DNA of 64,000 bases, from assembly GCA_019054805.1 (NCBI GenBank), contig JAHQIY010000001.1, positions 3,176,501-3,240,500 on the forward strand. Reading direction: 5' to 3'. The notes beneath the pieces are model-generated. The model was not told where the DNA came from. It searched no databases and saw nothing but the letters and a program-made list of their open reading frames with translations. The DNA comes from Brachionus manjavacas. Its lineage: Eukaryota; Rotifera; Eurotatoria; Ploima; Brachionidae. Made by a program: the position numbers and the translations under genes. Positions 10,941-24,300 of this stretch are shown piece by piece (position 1 is the first letter of the stretch; each line of letters opens with the position of its first letter).

Positions 10941-13900
10941 ATGACCGAGGAACTAGTTAAAAGTATTATCGATTCGTTGTGTTGGAATTGTACGAAACGA
11001 ATTCTGCATTTTCAGTTGTTTACCTTTACTGCATCTTGTCAAAACACTAGTTATAGTTGGATACAAAAGTACATTGAGCAGAAAAAAATATCTGAACAAA
11101 ATAGCGCTGATTTTAAAGGCTGTGGTGTTTGCTTTGGTCTGTTGGAAAATTACAGCGATCAAGCTTATCTTAAAGAAGTATTTTAGTTATTACCTTGATG
11201 CGGGTATTTATTTTTTTACAGTTAGCTGATCAAGTAAACAACTGCGGAATACAATTCAAAGATTTCCGGATCTCATTGACCACTTCAAATGCAATTACTT
11301 TACGAGAAGTAAGTCAAAAAATTGATAAATACAAAATTTTTTTGAATTAATAATTTTGAAGAGATAAAAAAATCATTGTAAATTAGAATTTAAAAAAAAT
11401 GGATACATTTTAATATTGGATTGATTAATGAAGTTTTTTTCCTTCTTTAATCTTTTCTAAAGAATGGTATTGATTATTCTATTTTTGTCTACTGATTTTG
11501 ACTTATTTAAAAAAAAAAAATTTTAAATTTGGAACAATTTTTCGTAGCAGAGCAATTTTGTTCGAATAAATACATTATTAACTTATTCAAAATGTATATT
11601 GGTATAAAAAAAATTATTTAACAATAATTAACAAATTTTGTTAAAATTTAAGATTGATTTTGCGCCATTTATATTTTTTAATAAACTATTATTATTATTA
11701 TTATTAAAATTTAGTTATTTCAGACAGAAGTTTTACATGTCAAATATTTTTAAAATATATACTTTGATAAAAAACTAAGAAGTTTAAATAGAAAATTAAA
11801 CACAATTAAACATAATTAAACACAGTTAAATTAATGATCTATGGTTTTCTTTTTTCGGATTAAATTATTTTTTTTTTAATTATTTAGTGATAGAGAATTA
11901 TTCTAGAAGAAATTCAAATTTTTTCTCCAATTCTTTTTGGAAATCGAATTTTAAACCAAAAATTATACTTGTGAGCTAAAATTAATTCTTTCTGAATGGC
12001 ATTTAAATTAATCTGTGTGAAAAAAATTTTTATTATAATTTTTTGTTTTTTTTTAAGAGAAATTGATTGATTTATTAGCCTAATAAATATTTTAAATCTA
12101 AGATTTAAAATATTTAATAACTTAATAAACAATTTAATCTATAATTCAATCGTCAATAAAGTTTAATTTTTCAGAGTTATCTTTAAAAAAAAGATTAAAA
12201 AATTTGAATTTTAAAGAATTATAGAATGAATAGGATAATTCCTTCATTAAAAGTACTTATTTTTAGTTAAAAACAGACAATTTGATTAGAATAGAATTAA
12301 AGAAAACTGTAGAATAAAAAATATCATATTTACTACAAAAATAAATATCTTTACATTTCCAATCATTAATATTGATAAGATTGATAAGCCAATTTCAGAT
12401 CCAATCACAGGTATAGACATTACTCAGGTGTCATTAGCGAAAATCTCACAGATTCGATTTAAAAAAATTGCATAAAACTGTACCAAAAATAGAATTTTAA
12501 ATTTCACCATTATTTATCTTTTATTTCAAATAGAGTGAGGATAAATTTTTAAATTATTTAATCACATACATAAAGTGATCACTATTTAAAGGTTCAAATT
12601 AATTTTTTTTTTTTCAAGTTCTTTTTTTTTCAAAAAATTTGAAATTTGAATATTTTACTAAATGATCATATGAACTTTAGTAATATAAATCACATGAATT
12701 AAAGGGTATCATTTTATGGGCTTAATAGTTCTGTTCCGAGTTTGGGTTGAATTAGGATAACATTAAATTTAAAAAAAATAAATACTAACACTTAATAATA
12801 AAACATATATAAATAATAAAAAATTAATTTAATCAAAATTAAGATTTTTTATTTTTTATCTAATTTTTAAGAAATATATACAATTACTTCTGGAAAGTAT
12901 ACCATCAAGTGAAGTTTCATTAACTTTGTATAATCCGAAATGCCAGTCGGTTAAAGAGCTTTGGAAAATTCTGACATTCCACCCCTTAGAGCTTATCATG
13001 GGCAAACCATATTTTCATAATGTAAACCTAAACAAAAATTTTAAATAATTCATCCTAATTTTTAAATCTAGAGTTTATTTGATGTAAAAACAAAATTTAC
13101 AGTCGATGATTCCAAATTGGACGCTGATTTGAAACTACTGTATTTTTCATTATTTTAAAATAAGATTTTACGATTTGATCTAATTTTATTTAAGAGATAC
13201 GCGCTTGGTACCTGTGATTGAAGGCAAACAGAAAAAATTGACAAAAAAAGCCCGAGTAATTCGTCGGCAAAGCTTGTTCCTTTCAAAATAAAATTTAGTT
13301 AATTTTTAGCTTCAAAAAGAAATTCAAGAAGTAGGTTTTACCAAGCCCAATGTGGATCTCTTGGTAAAAGAATCAAATTTAGAAAAAATGAAAAAATTCT
13401 ATATTCTTCCATTCGAACGATTGACAAGCTCGTTTGAGCTCGAATGTGTTCATGACCCTATTTTTTTGGCTGGTCGTTATCTAAAATTTTCTCGGACTCT
13501 ATCTCAAACAGCATGGATCATTGAAGGAGAACGTAAATTGACCACTTCAATAGAAGAAATTATGGGAGATTGTTTAAAAAAAGAACTCGGTGCTACAGAA
13601 TTTATTTTTACCTCATCGGGCCGAGAGGACATTGATGTTAAATGTCTTGGAAAAGGCCGGCCATTTACTCTGGAATTTATGGAGCCAAAAAGAACCATCT
13701 TCACGCGAGAGGAACTTAAACATTATCAAAAAGTTATTTTAAACAAATTTATTTTATTTTTCCTACTTTTTGTAAAGCTAATCAATGAGTCGACTACCGA
13801 TATGGCCATAAAAGACTTACAATACATCACCAGGTACATCAACTATGAGGAAATAAAATTTTATTTTTTTTCAATTAGGGAAGATACAAAACTAATGAGA

Positions 13901-14336
13901 GAGTCACCTGAAAATAAGACAAAATCTTACAGTGCTTTGTGCTATTGTTATTCAAAACTAGACTCTAATGATATTGAAAAACTAAATTCATTAAAAAGAG
14001 TTGATTTATTACAACAGACTCCAATAAGAGTTCTGCATAGAAGAACCGTAATGACTAGGCAAAGATATATTACTGACATCAGCGCTGATTTGATAGATGA
14101 GCATCATTTTAGGATAAAAATGACAACCCAGGCTGGAACGTGAGTTTTTTCTTCTTGAATCCAAAAAAAATTCTAATTAATCATTTTTTAGCTATGTTAA
14201 AGAATTTGTGCACGGAGATTTGGGACGAACTGAGCCGAGTTTGTGCACTATTTTGGAAAAAGAGTGTGATATACTCGAACTTGATGTCGAATCTGTTAAT
14301 TGTAATTTTCCTCCTGAGATAAATTACGATGATTAA
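10941..14336 (+). CDS. PUS10: tRNA pseudouridine synthase Pus10
   Basis: Pus10 makes pseudouridine 54/55 in tRNA and, in vertebrates, assists microRNA processing. Nine exons encode 495 residues: 10941-11177, 11222-11308, 12872-13021, 13072-13139, 13195-13255, 13310-13732, 13778-13833, 13879-14139 and 14192-14336. N-terminal zinc pairs CWNC and CGVC are present. The catalytic block SSGREDIDVKCLGKGRP contains the active-site aspartate. Further matches to the family are the WIIEGERKL motif, KTKSYSAL, TPIRVLHRR, DEHHFRIKMTTQAGT and VKEFVHGDLGRT. The start is the first ATG in frame with CWNC. Intron 2 is long (1563 nt). Introns 6 and 7 are each 45 nt with no in-frame stop, so retention would still give a full-length reading frame. 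Confidence 0.95.
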
Positions 14337-14406
14337 TTATATGAAATAATAAAAAATAAAAAAATTTAAAAATTCTATTTTAAAATTTTTTTTAATAAAA
14401 AAAATA

Positions 14407-14849
14407 ATGAAATCTTGTTGTCTAAAACTAGTTGATAAATTTGAACAATTATTGATTGAAATAGACAAAAATATGAATTATCCCGCAAGCATTTGTGGCC
14501 AAAAAATAAACTCATTTGGCTTGAATAAACAGAAGAAGAACAATTATCAAAAAAGTACTTTTTTTGCCTGATAAAAAAACACTTTCTTGATCAATTGAAG
14601 TTTTGTGCCAATTAATTCAGAAGAAAAACGTCATTGAAGAAAATATAGCTAAACTGAAACCTACTAATAAGTCCATGGTTTTATCAGGTAAATAGCATTA
14701 GTTTTTATTTTTAAATTTTTTAAATGAATTTAGATCAAGTCAATGATGTTCCTATTTGGCTAGTAATAGCGATCAGTTTTGCAGTGCTAATGATTCCAAT
14801 AACAATTGCTCTAATTAGCAAAAAATATCTCAAAACGAAAAAATTTTAA
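14407..14849 (+). CDS. Small tail-anchored membrane protein, unknown
   Basis: Three exons (14407-14554, 14601-14687, 14734-14849), separated by 46-nt GT-AG introns, join in frame to a 116-residue protein. It has a charged N-terminal half with CCLKLVDKFEQLL, a KKNVIEENIAKLKP segment that could be helical, and one membrane segment near the C-terminus (IWLVIAISFAVLMIPITIAL). A short basic tail follows (SKKYLKTKKF). This layout suggests a tail-anchored protein with a cytosolic N-terminus. I do not recognise the family. The start lies only 71 bp after the PUS10 stop, in pure AT sequence, and the stop is 132 bp from the convergent GOT1B stop. Confidence 0.7.
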
Positions 14850-14981
14850 ATTAATATTTTTATTTTTTAATAATTAAAAAAATATAAAATTATTATTATC
14901 CTGCTATTTCTTCATTTTGGAATAACTTAAAAAAACACTCGAATTTTATCATGAATTTTTTGTTCCAATTCAAAAGTATAA

Positions 14982-15562
14982 TCAAACCATCGAATTTCCA
15001 TCTCCTATTTTATCCATGAGTTGTTTTATGCCTGGCAGGGAAAATAATGTTCCAATAAAAGGTATTCGTCGCAAGAAGCTAACAATTACTGGCAAAAATC
15101 CACTAGAAACAAAATTAAGTTTAAAATTTTAAAATTTGAATTATTAATTACCCGAAGAGGTAAATAAAGCCGTATAATTCGATTAAAATTCCGATTAGAG
15201 GCCATCCTATTAGGACAATAAATACGCCACCAAAAAAAAACACAGATCCTTTGAGTTTTTGGGGACCGAAAAAAAATTTTACTGTACGTTCAAGACCAAT
15301 AATGAGCGAAATTCCGGATATGAACAAAATCTACTCAAAAAGCATGGTCATTAATTTTGGTTTTAAACAAATTTAAAGAAGCTTACATTGCCGATTGCTA
15401 GTAGACCTTTATCAAATAATAATAGCATGCCTAGGGTCAAAAAAAATAAGCCAAAACCGGATAGCCCAATTCCGATTTCTAAATTTTTTTCAATTTTAGA
15501 AAATACACATAGAAAGACAATTAACAAGCATACCTACTTTGTAAGTCTGTAAATGCGATCAT
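14982..15562 (-). CDS. GOLT1B: Vesicle transport protein GOT1 (GOT1B-like)
   Basis: GOT1 is a four-pass membrane protein of the early secretory pathway acting in ER-Golgi and intra-Golgi traffic. Four exons on the minus strand, in transcript order 15562-15538, 15478-15387, 15330-15152 and 15102-14982, give 138 residues, the same length as human GOT1B. Visible matches are the start MIAFTDLQKIGIGLSGFG, the FDKGLLAIGN loop, GLERTVKFFFGPQK, GVFIVLIGWPLIG, ELYGFIYLF, the RRIPFIGTLFSLPGI stretch and the acidic end DGNSMV. The introns are 49-59 nt, all GT-AG, and every junction keeps frame. No exon is long enough to stand out alone. It is convergent with the small tail-anchored gene. Confidence 0.95.
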
Positions 15563-16975
15563 TATGGTCTGTTGTGATTATAAATTTTTTTTTAATTTTT
15601 TTTAATAATGATGACGTTAATGGTAATTTTTTTAGAAAAACTTTTTTAATACATTGACATTTTTTATGAGTTGCCGATTTGGTTTATGAAAGATTTGCAA
15701 ATTAAAAGCCACTTTTGATTAGAATTTTACTTATTTCATTAATGCGTAGTCTTAACAAACTGATTGATAATTAAGTAATAAAAATTTAGAATTTAAATTC
15801 GTAACATTTTATTTTTGAATTGAATTTTAAATTAGGTTTAAATTTTATGATTATTTTTTTAAAGAGATTAAAGAGGTCTTCATTTTTAGGGAAAAGGATT
15901 TAAAGTTTACCAGAGATATTTGTTGCTACAGATAAGTAAATGAGATTTATAAATAAAATTTTTACAAAAAAAAATTCTAAAGACTCGTAATAAATCATCG
16001 AATTCTGTAGACTATTTACAAATAGAATAATTCAATAATAAATTATACAGGAAAGTGTTTTATTTTATATCATTTATTTTAAAAAATAGAACAAAATAAT
16101 AAAATTAACTTTATTTTTGTTCGGATAAAAATAATCTGCTATTTTTTTTACTTTTTTGTGAAGAATTTACCGAAATAGATAAAAAACGCATTTATTTTGT
16201 AAAGACTTGTAAAAAAGTAACAAAAAAAATCATTTTAAAGGCTTTTCAAAGCCAAGTCAATAACATAATGACACAAAATTTTAATTCAAGTCATTTGACG
16301 AAACACTCATACGCAAGTTTTTCTTTTTACCACGCTAAAGACCAAAGGGGTCCCAAAAATACATAAAAAAATCTGCTTATTTAGATTTTTCATTCAAAAT
16401 ATGTTTTAAAACGTTACAGACAGAAAAAAAAATTTCTTTATCATTTTGATTATGAGTCCAATAAATCATTTTGTTCAAATGGCATCTATAAATTGATCGA
16501 GTGAGAGGACTGTTTGTTTAATAAAGCTATGGTTTCAGGTCTCATTTATTTTGATTTTCATCCAACACTATTTAGAGATTAAAACTTTTTCAAATTTCTT
16601 ACTTTATGAGATTTGTATCGAGTAGGTGGGCCAACATAAATCAAACTGGGTACTCCAGAAATCCTTGATCATTTAATATAATCGGTTGTTAAATCTATAC
16701 TTATTTTACAAAAATCCTAAAATTGTAAAATGATGTTTTGATTAAATTTTGATGCATTGAATTCAATTTTCCAATACTTACCATATTCGAGAGTTTTTAA
16801 TAGCATTTTAATTTTTTTTTCAGAAGGTGATAACTGGGGAGACAAAGTTTCCGGATTAAATTTGTGTTGTCATAAGTTCCTCAATTTAGATGCAATTTCA
16901 AATCTAAAGATAGATTTGTTAGAATACATAACTTGAAAAAATAATTTTATTGACTTGCTGAAACTAAGCAAAAAA
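15563..16975. other. Intergenic, no gene seen
   Basis: AT-rich sequence upstream of GOT1B. A slightly more balanced part at 16540-16690 gave no recognisable product. The GOT1B promoter should lie at the left end. Confidence 0.35.
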
Positions 16976-17480
16976 TGAATCAAAGAGAGGCCCTTCGAAA
17001 TCATGTGTATTTACACTATGAAAAAATTCGTGCATTAGGAAAACAATTCATTGTCGACCATAAATGAAAACGTCAATTATTACCCTCAGAGTCATATATT
17101 GTTGAAAGTTCGTTTACCAAAATGAATGTCTGAGTAGGAGATTGCTTTCCTTCACCAATAAGTACCATACAGACAAAGATTTTATAATTTAATGTAATGG
17201 AAGGTGTCAGTAGTTGGATTGACAAAATTCGAAGAAATGATATAATAGAAAAAAGTTTAAAAATAAACTTTGTAAAGCTTTAAATTCTCCTCTAAATCAC
17301 TTGGTCTTGGTCTTCATTCTTTAAAAATAAATGAGTTATGACCTTTTGAAAAAATTCCGGAAATTTTGTCTTCACCCGTTAATAAGTCCATTTCATCGCA
17401 GTATGCAAGAATTAACAAAATTAAGCCACCAACCGTTGCATTAGCTCTTAATACAGTTCATAGGGATAATTAACTTTTTT
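16976..17480 (+). mobile_element. Mariner/Tc1-like transposon relic, internally deleted
   Basis: The left part encodes NQREALRNHVYLHYEK followed by GKQFIVDH, a helix-turn-helix N-terminus typical of mariner-like transposases. About 130 bases further on, MEGVSSWIDKIRRNDIIEKS resembles the C-terminus of such transposases. The catalytic middle is missing, so this is a gutted copy. The right part (17190-17400) reappears inverted at 9190-9420. Confidence 0.6.
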
Positions 17481-20400
17481 AACTTATTTTTATTTTTATA
17501 TTGTTCATGTTGCGCTAAATTGAAACAAATAAATAAATTTATATTTAAGAATTTTTATTTGTAAAATGAACTTGCTTGGTAAATTGCTTTGTACTGTTTT
17601 CAATTGTAATTTGGCATTCAGAATGATCAGATAATTCTTGGTTTATTTATTTGTTATTTTCTACCGAGCAAATGCTTCTCCAGATTAAAATAAATCGTTA
17701 AAGTAAAAAAAGTAAAACAAAATAAAAAATAGATAGAATCAAAATAGTGAATTGCAGGTATTATATGCTGAGAGAATGGGAAAAGACCAAAACATGTTTC
17801 TGATTCCCAATATTTCTTTAAAAAACACCTTTATATTAACAAATAATACAGCGGTGATATGACACAAGGGCTTAACCAAATTTTAATGTAAAATCTTAAT
17901 AGCGAAAAATTAAGTATTTACAAAAATTTGCCAAAATAATGGTAATTTTTAAGTTAAATATATTTTTTTCGATTAAATAATTTTAATTGAATTAAAAAAA
18001 TACAATGATAAATTCATTATTAAATGAATTTCTGCTCCATTAGTTAAATGAAAAATTAGTTTTTAAAATATCAACATTTGCTCATATTCTTAAGACTTAT
18101 AAATAGATAAATTAAATAATCTACTAGCTTAAAAATCGAATGGTAATAAAAGTCGATATTTGTTTAGAAGAAAACAATTTTAACTTAAAAAAAATCGAAA
18201 AATTACCTAAATTTTTAAAATAGCTGTTAATCAAAAATCGAGTCTTTTTAAAGCAATTAAATAAGAAATTATTGGAAATATTTATGGAAAAATTTTGTTT
18301 GTGCATTATCTTAATTAAAAAATTAAGGCAACTTGAAGTTCAAAATTTAATAGATTAAAATTTTAAGATAAATGACTAAATGAGCTTTTTTAATTTTTTT
18401 TAATAAAACATAAAATGTTTATTATTTTTATTTTAAAAAAAAATGCCTTTTTTTCTAATTAATCTTTAATTAATTCTTCTAAAATCTTCATTTGAAAATG
18501 CTAAAGACAAATTTAAAATCAATATTAAGGTATCTAAATTATGGCTATAAATGATATTTAAATTTTTATCAAAATATATTACAACAAAACAGAGTTAATT
18601 TTTTAATTGCAAAATTTCAAAATATTGATTAAGATTTTATCTTTGTTCAGTTAAAAGTTCGTATAATTTTCTTCCTATTAAAAAAATCATTTTTATTAAA
18701 GTTTAATCATTTATTTTTTAAAAATTGATAAAATACCTTTTTTTTATTATGAACTAAAAATTTTGATTTCAAATTTACATTTGATCATGAACTTCAATTT
18801 GCCAATTTAAAAGCTAAATTTTTTATTTTAATTAATTATATTTTAATTAGGTTTGAATCTATCTGTTTAATTCAGGGATTAAACTTGTCATGAACATTTT
18901 CATGTTGTCATATATTTTATTTAAATGTAAAAATCATTTGAGATGGTATTCTCTCGTGATTGCCGGATTATATTTTTGCCAAAATTTAGCTAGAAAAATT
19001 TCGCAATAATCAGAAAATTTTTTCATTTTAGCTAAATTAAAAAAAATTTCTGCTTGAAAATTAGAAAAAAATTCTAATAAAATATTAAGACTCAAATCGA
19101 TTTTTTTTTCGGAAGTTTGATATTTATTAGTGTCAAATAAAAAAAAGAATGAACAGAATAACTAAATTAATTTGAGATTCTGATTAGCAATTGATAAATT
19201 TTAATTTTCAAATTATTATCTACGAATTGGCATGAATCGAGTGTCCTGGCTGTAGGACATGTCTAATATCATGCGCGCTTTGACAGGACTTTCAATTTTT
19301 AAAAATAATGCATTTAACAGTCATTCTATCTTAGAAAAAAATAATTAAATTTCGAACTGATATCAAAAATAATCTCTTTAAAATGTCATTTTGATAAATG
19401 ATCCAATTTAATTCCAGCTTTTTCTTCTGTAAAAAAAAACACATTTTTCGTGTCATACCATGCACTTAAATTATTAGGGCTTTGTCAAATTAATGTAATT
19501 AAATTAAATTTTTCATTTCAGTTGTATTCAAACTTGTTTAAAATTGTTGAAATTCAAAACTTAACAAGCAATTCACTGACGTCTTGGTTAATTTAAAGAT
19601 TTAAAATTTTCAAAAATATAACAACACATGACACTTTGCCGCACACAACCCATTTAGTCTTAGAAAATTCTATCTGCTAAACTGTTAATAGTATGATACA
19701 TTTTCGATGATGATTTAAATTCAGACATTGTACTCGCTCACTAATTTAAACAATTGTTATTTGCCTGGATGAGATTGATTGTATATTTTTAGTTTGACTT
19801 ATATTAGTTGCTTATTTTAAATACTAGCACAATTTAAAAATAATTTATCCTGATTAACGTCAAGGAAAATAAGATTACTTCTGAACAAAAGAAATTATGT
19901 TTTTAAAAATTTCCATAAAAATCAAAGCCATCTCATGCAGTGAAAAAATCTATGACTTAGAGATAGCTGAATGCGTTTAAATTTTAAAATGTTTTAAAAT
20001 GTAATTAAGACAAATGAAACTGTGCTTATTTACGCTTAGAGCACGTTTAAGCTCGATTATAAAATTCGCTTTATTTTTTAATTTTATTTCCTCTATTTTT
20101 TTAGCATGAATTCAATCTTCTTTTAGACTAATTATTTTAATAATTTCGTAGAAACAATTTAATTTCTCTTGCATGAATTATTCGGATCAAGCGAATGCCA
20201 AGTCGCATGATCTTTAAAGAAATGCAGCAATCGGTAAGAAGCTTTTTTTTGGCTCTAGGTTTTTAAATTTTTTCAATTACTAAATTGAATCATTGAGACC
20301 AAAAGAAATCGATCAAAAAATAAAATTTTTTTGTTTTAAACCAAAATAAGAATTTTGTGTTTTTTTTGCCTGTAATTTTTGAAATTAGGGAACTGTATTC

Positions 20401-22839
20401 TAGTAATGATGAGTTAAAAATAAATCATTCGGCAAATTTTTTCGTAATATATTAAAATAATATTTAAAAAAAATTGTGAGTAAAAAGGACTTCAAATTTT
20501 ATCTGTTTGGAAATGAGCTTAATTTTATTCCACATTATAAGATCATATTCAAAACTTAAAACTCTGTTTTTTTTTAAATAAAAACATTGTTTATTTAAAA
20601 AAATACAGAGGCTTCAAATTTTTTCCGATAATGCCTAAAACTTAAAAAAAAATTTTCTTTTTAGTTTAGAATAAGAAAATATAGATTTGGTCAATTTTGA
20701 CCAACTTACGATAGGAATCGTTAAGTTTTTCTGACGCTGTAAAGTGATCCAAAGAGTCAGTACTGCAAAATATTGTAGCGCCCTCTTTCGATAATCATCT
20801 AAAGCCTTATTTTCTTGAATTTAAAAATTTCTATTTAATTTTTTTATTTTTACTAATGTAAGAAGTGCTAAAGTTAAAATATATTATTAATCTAATTATT
20901 TATTTCCATTATACAATCAGAATTAAAAAGACTTTCTTAAGGTGCACAAAAAATTCCGAAACTATTTAACAAAATAATTTCAAATTATTTAATGATCATT
21001 TAAATAAATCTTTTAGATGTCTTTTTATGAATTAAATTTTTTATAGATAAAATTAGTTTAATTTTTAAGATAGTCAGACGAACAATAACAGTTTATAGGA
21101 TCGATTAGTATTCCTCCAGTTATCAAAATTTTTTTTTTTTACTTTAATTTGTTTTTTCTTCAATTAATTAATATGGTCAAGAGGGAATTTGTATGTTAGT
21201 TCGGAAAAAAATTTGATACTGCGACATTTTTCTTCTAAACAGTTTTAGTTGTTAGCCATGATTTGGTTTACGAAATTTTTAGTGATTAAAATGAAAAAAT
21301 CACATTATTGATCCAAAAATAACAATAGTAAATGGGATTCAATGAGGATTCGAGACTGTAATTTTGTTGGAACCTAAATTAATTATAAAAAATAATTTTT
21401 AATACGCTGAAAAATTAAAGATTTATTTTTAAATTAAAAAAAATTTCGAAATTTTTACCATTAAAGAAACTGTTGACTTGGACAGTTTTTCAAACAATTA
21501 AGTTTGAGTGATTTAAAGAAACAATTACTGTTGACCAAGTGAAGAAATATCTGGTTGTTTTGTCTCAAGCAAATCCAATTCATCAAAATATTTTTTTTGA
21601 TTCATTCAGAGAATTATCAATATTAATTATAAATATTAATCTTCTATCGAGGATTTTCATTTAATTAAATTCTTCTGAAGATATAAGATGACAATTTTTC
21701 ATTTATACTAAATTTAGAGTCTTTTTATGGTCAGTTAAATAATTTATAAGTTAAAGAATTATTCCAAAAGACTGAAAGTTTGCTTTTTCAATTCCTCTCT
21801 GCAGTGGCCTAGCTTCTTTGAAGGTAAGTTGTCGTCCTCCCTATTTTTTAAAATACCAAGGACGCTGCACCTCTTTTTTTAACAGAATGGAAGTTTACTG
21901 CCTTTAATACTACGATCATTTTTTGTTCTGAAGGAACTAAGACTTACTTACGTAATTCAATAGCATAAAAAAGACTGTCTGAACTATGAAAAATTGAAAA
22001 ATTTAAAGACGGTTTTGCTCCAAAAAAATTACATTGAAATATAATTTTTATTTTTCGGAAAAACTAATAAAATATTTTTTAAATATTTATTCGGATAAAT
22101 TAGCTTTTTCAAATTTTTAAAGGAATTTTGTATTTTTTTTAGGTAATTTGAGAATTTTTGAAAAAACAAAAAAATTTTTTTTACTGTTAACATGAATATG
22201 TTGAATTTTGAATTGAATTTTGCCTAAGAAAGAATATTTACAACTGTTTTTTTTTGTTTTTTTACTTTAAAAAATCTTTTAATTTAATGGAATCGAATCT
22301 ACAATACTACTTTAATTATACTAATAATCGAGTTCAATAGTTCTCTTAAAGTTTTCTCTGGAATTATTTTGGAGATAAATCCCAAATAGTTTCTATGATG
22401 TGTGAATAGTTCAAGAAAATGGAATTAAAATTAAAATTTCCACAGAGATCTGTTTAAGATTCTTGGCTTTTTATTATTTTTTTTATATTAAATATTAAAA
22501 TGAGAATTTTAAGTGATTTTATCAATTAATACTTTTATTAAATAAATACTAAGCAATAATTTTGCTTACTCAATTTCGCATTCTTCTTTTTTATTTTAAA
22601 ATTTACAATTGAATCTTGACACATCTGTAGATCGAATGACTAAATATTTTAATTTAATAATTCCTTTTTAATTCTTTTTGATTGAACTCATATGTGGGTT
22701 AATTTTGACCGAAATTTTGAGAATTTCTCATTTCTCGTTTTTGGCGTTTGGCTTTTTTTTCAATTTACATTTAATTTTAATTTTTGAGCAAAAAAATAGT
22801 ATAGATATTACAATTTTTTTTTGATGATTTTCCCAAGTC
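17481..22839. other. Long gene-poor AT-rich region
   Basis: No convincing exon was found. It holds scattered repeat traces. A reverse copy of a dispersed tail motif (CTACCGAGCAAATGCTTC) lies near 17660, and a TTCTGAAGGAA copy near 21915. A 55-bp piece at 18752-18806 is shared with 52359-52411. The open frame at 18124-18306 is low-complexity. Confidence 0.4.
18752..18806 (+). repeat. Dispersed repeat piece, copy 1
   Basis: About 53 bp, nearly identical to 52359-52411, including TTTACATTTGATCATGAACT. Both copies are in the same orientation. The element type is unknown. Confidence 0.7.
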
Positions 22840-23090
22840 TCTAAGTGGTATAATGCTCTAAACAAACGCAAATTTGCGCTTACCCATTAAGGCTATTGTA
22901 GTCCTTAAGAAATCAATTTGAATTTTTCTTTAACTTTTTACTGTCTTTGATGGTATTACTTTTTTTGGTAGCTTATTCACATAAACAACTCTGTTTGTTA
23001 ACTCAACTCGTTATTGTCATTTTTTGTTGACCTCTCTTACGAGTTTACGATTATTTGTTCTTCTTACATTAAGGTAAAAGATTTTTCACC
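22840..23090 (-). mobile_element. LINE 3' end fragment (CR1-like)
   Basis: Minus-strand translation gives RRTNNRKLVREVNKK, then NRVVYVNKLPKKV and SKTVKS, the terminal box of CR1-type ORF2 proteins. It is short and carries stops. Confidence 0.6.
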
Positions 23091-24300
23091 AATTTATAGT
23101 TCAGCAACCTAATTTTTAGCTTTTCTAAATTAAAAAAAATTACATGTCATTTCTTTAGATTAATCAATTTATTTTATAGATAATTTCAATTAAGTCCATT
23201 TTAATAAATTTTTAATGGTTTAATTTTAAATTTTGATTATAAAATATTTTTAAGCATTATAAATTTTTTTAGTTAATGAATTTGTAATAAAAAATTGCGG
23301 AGACTTAAGAAAATTTGGTCATTTTTTAATTTCATTTTAGAAATGACCAACAAATCTTCAGAAATGCATTCTGAGTCTCTTCAATTCAGATCGAGCAGAA
23401 AGCACGGCATAAAGACCAAGCGAAACTTAAATGTTAACAGAAATTAGAATTTTTAAATGATTTTTATTTCAATTTTCAAAATTTCACTTTATTAGCTTTT
23501 ATAGTTCGATTTCATTCTAAAATAGGTCCCGAGTACTTCTATGTGCTTTTCACTAAGTGAAAAATCTTATGATTTAATGAGATTTATTTAAGTGATGCTT
23601 GAGACAAAAATTATTTTTTAAATAGAGCTTAAATATGACTTATTTACTTTCTAAAAAATTAAATAAATCCACATAATTCGATTAAAATGATTAAAAATAA
23701 ATGAAAAAAAAATCCTGTTTTTTCCATCTTCGAGAAAGAATGCTTGCAAAAATTAAAATGACATTTTTGAGAGTTACTCTAGTCAAAGATAATTTATTTT
23801 AATCAATGACATAAAATTTTTACTTAGATCAAACATCTTGAATAGATAATTTTGCGGCAGATGGGATTTTTGTATTTTAGAGCTTCAAAATACATAAAAT
23901 CCTAAAAAGTTGATCAAATTAATTTTTTAGAAATTTTTTAATTCTTTATTTAATTATAGAAAAATATGTTTTTGTCTTTTTGTTTTTGTCGTATTGTAAT
24001 GTTTTAGAAAAGCCGATTGATAATTGATTGCATAAAATAAAAAAAAACTGCATATGCTTTAAAATTTTGTTTTAAATTAAATTTTTTCAGAGATTTCCAA
24101 AAATCCCAAATTAAATCGTTTTTTTTGAATGGTAGCTTCTATCACCTGATTACACATGAGTTTTAAAAAAACTCATTTATTTAATTTAATTTTCGTCAGA
24201 TTTTAAATAAAATTTTTAAAAAAAACCTTATATATTCAGCATTTAGAGCGGATTTAGCTATGAATGACACAAAACGGATCAGATCATTAGCTGTATAAAA
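23091..24300. other. Intergenic, upstream of an unknown gene
   Basis: AT-rich. A section at 23340-23440 is more balanced but gives no recognisable product. Just before the next gene an ATG at 24260 opens a 12-codon upstream frame that ends at 24298. Confidence 0.3.

Noticed and set aside
18124-18306. Minus-strand 60-codon frame
   Set aside because: Phenylalanine- and asparagine-rich low-complexity with no motif.
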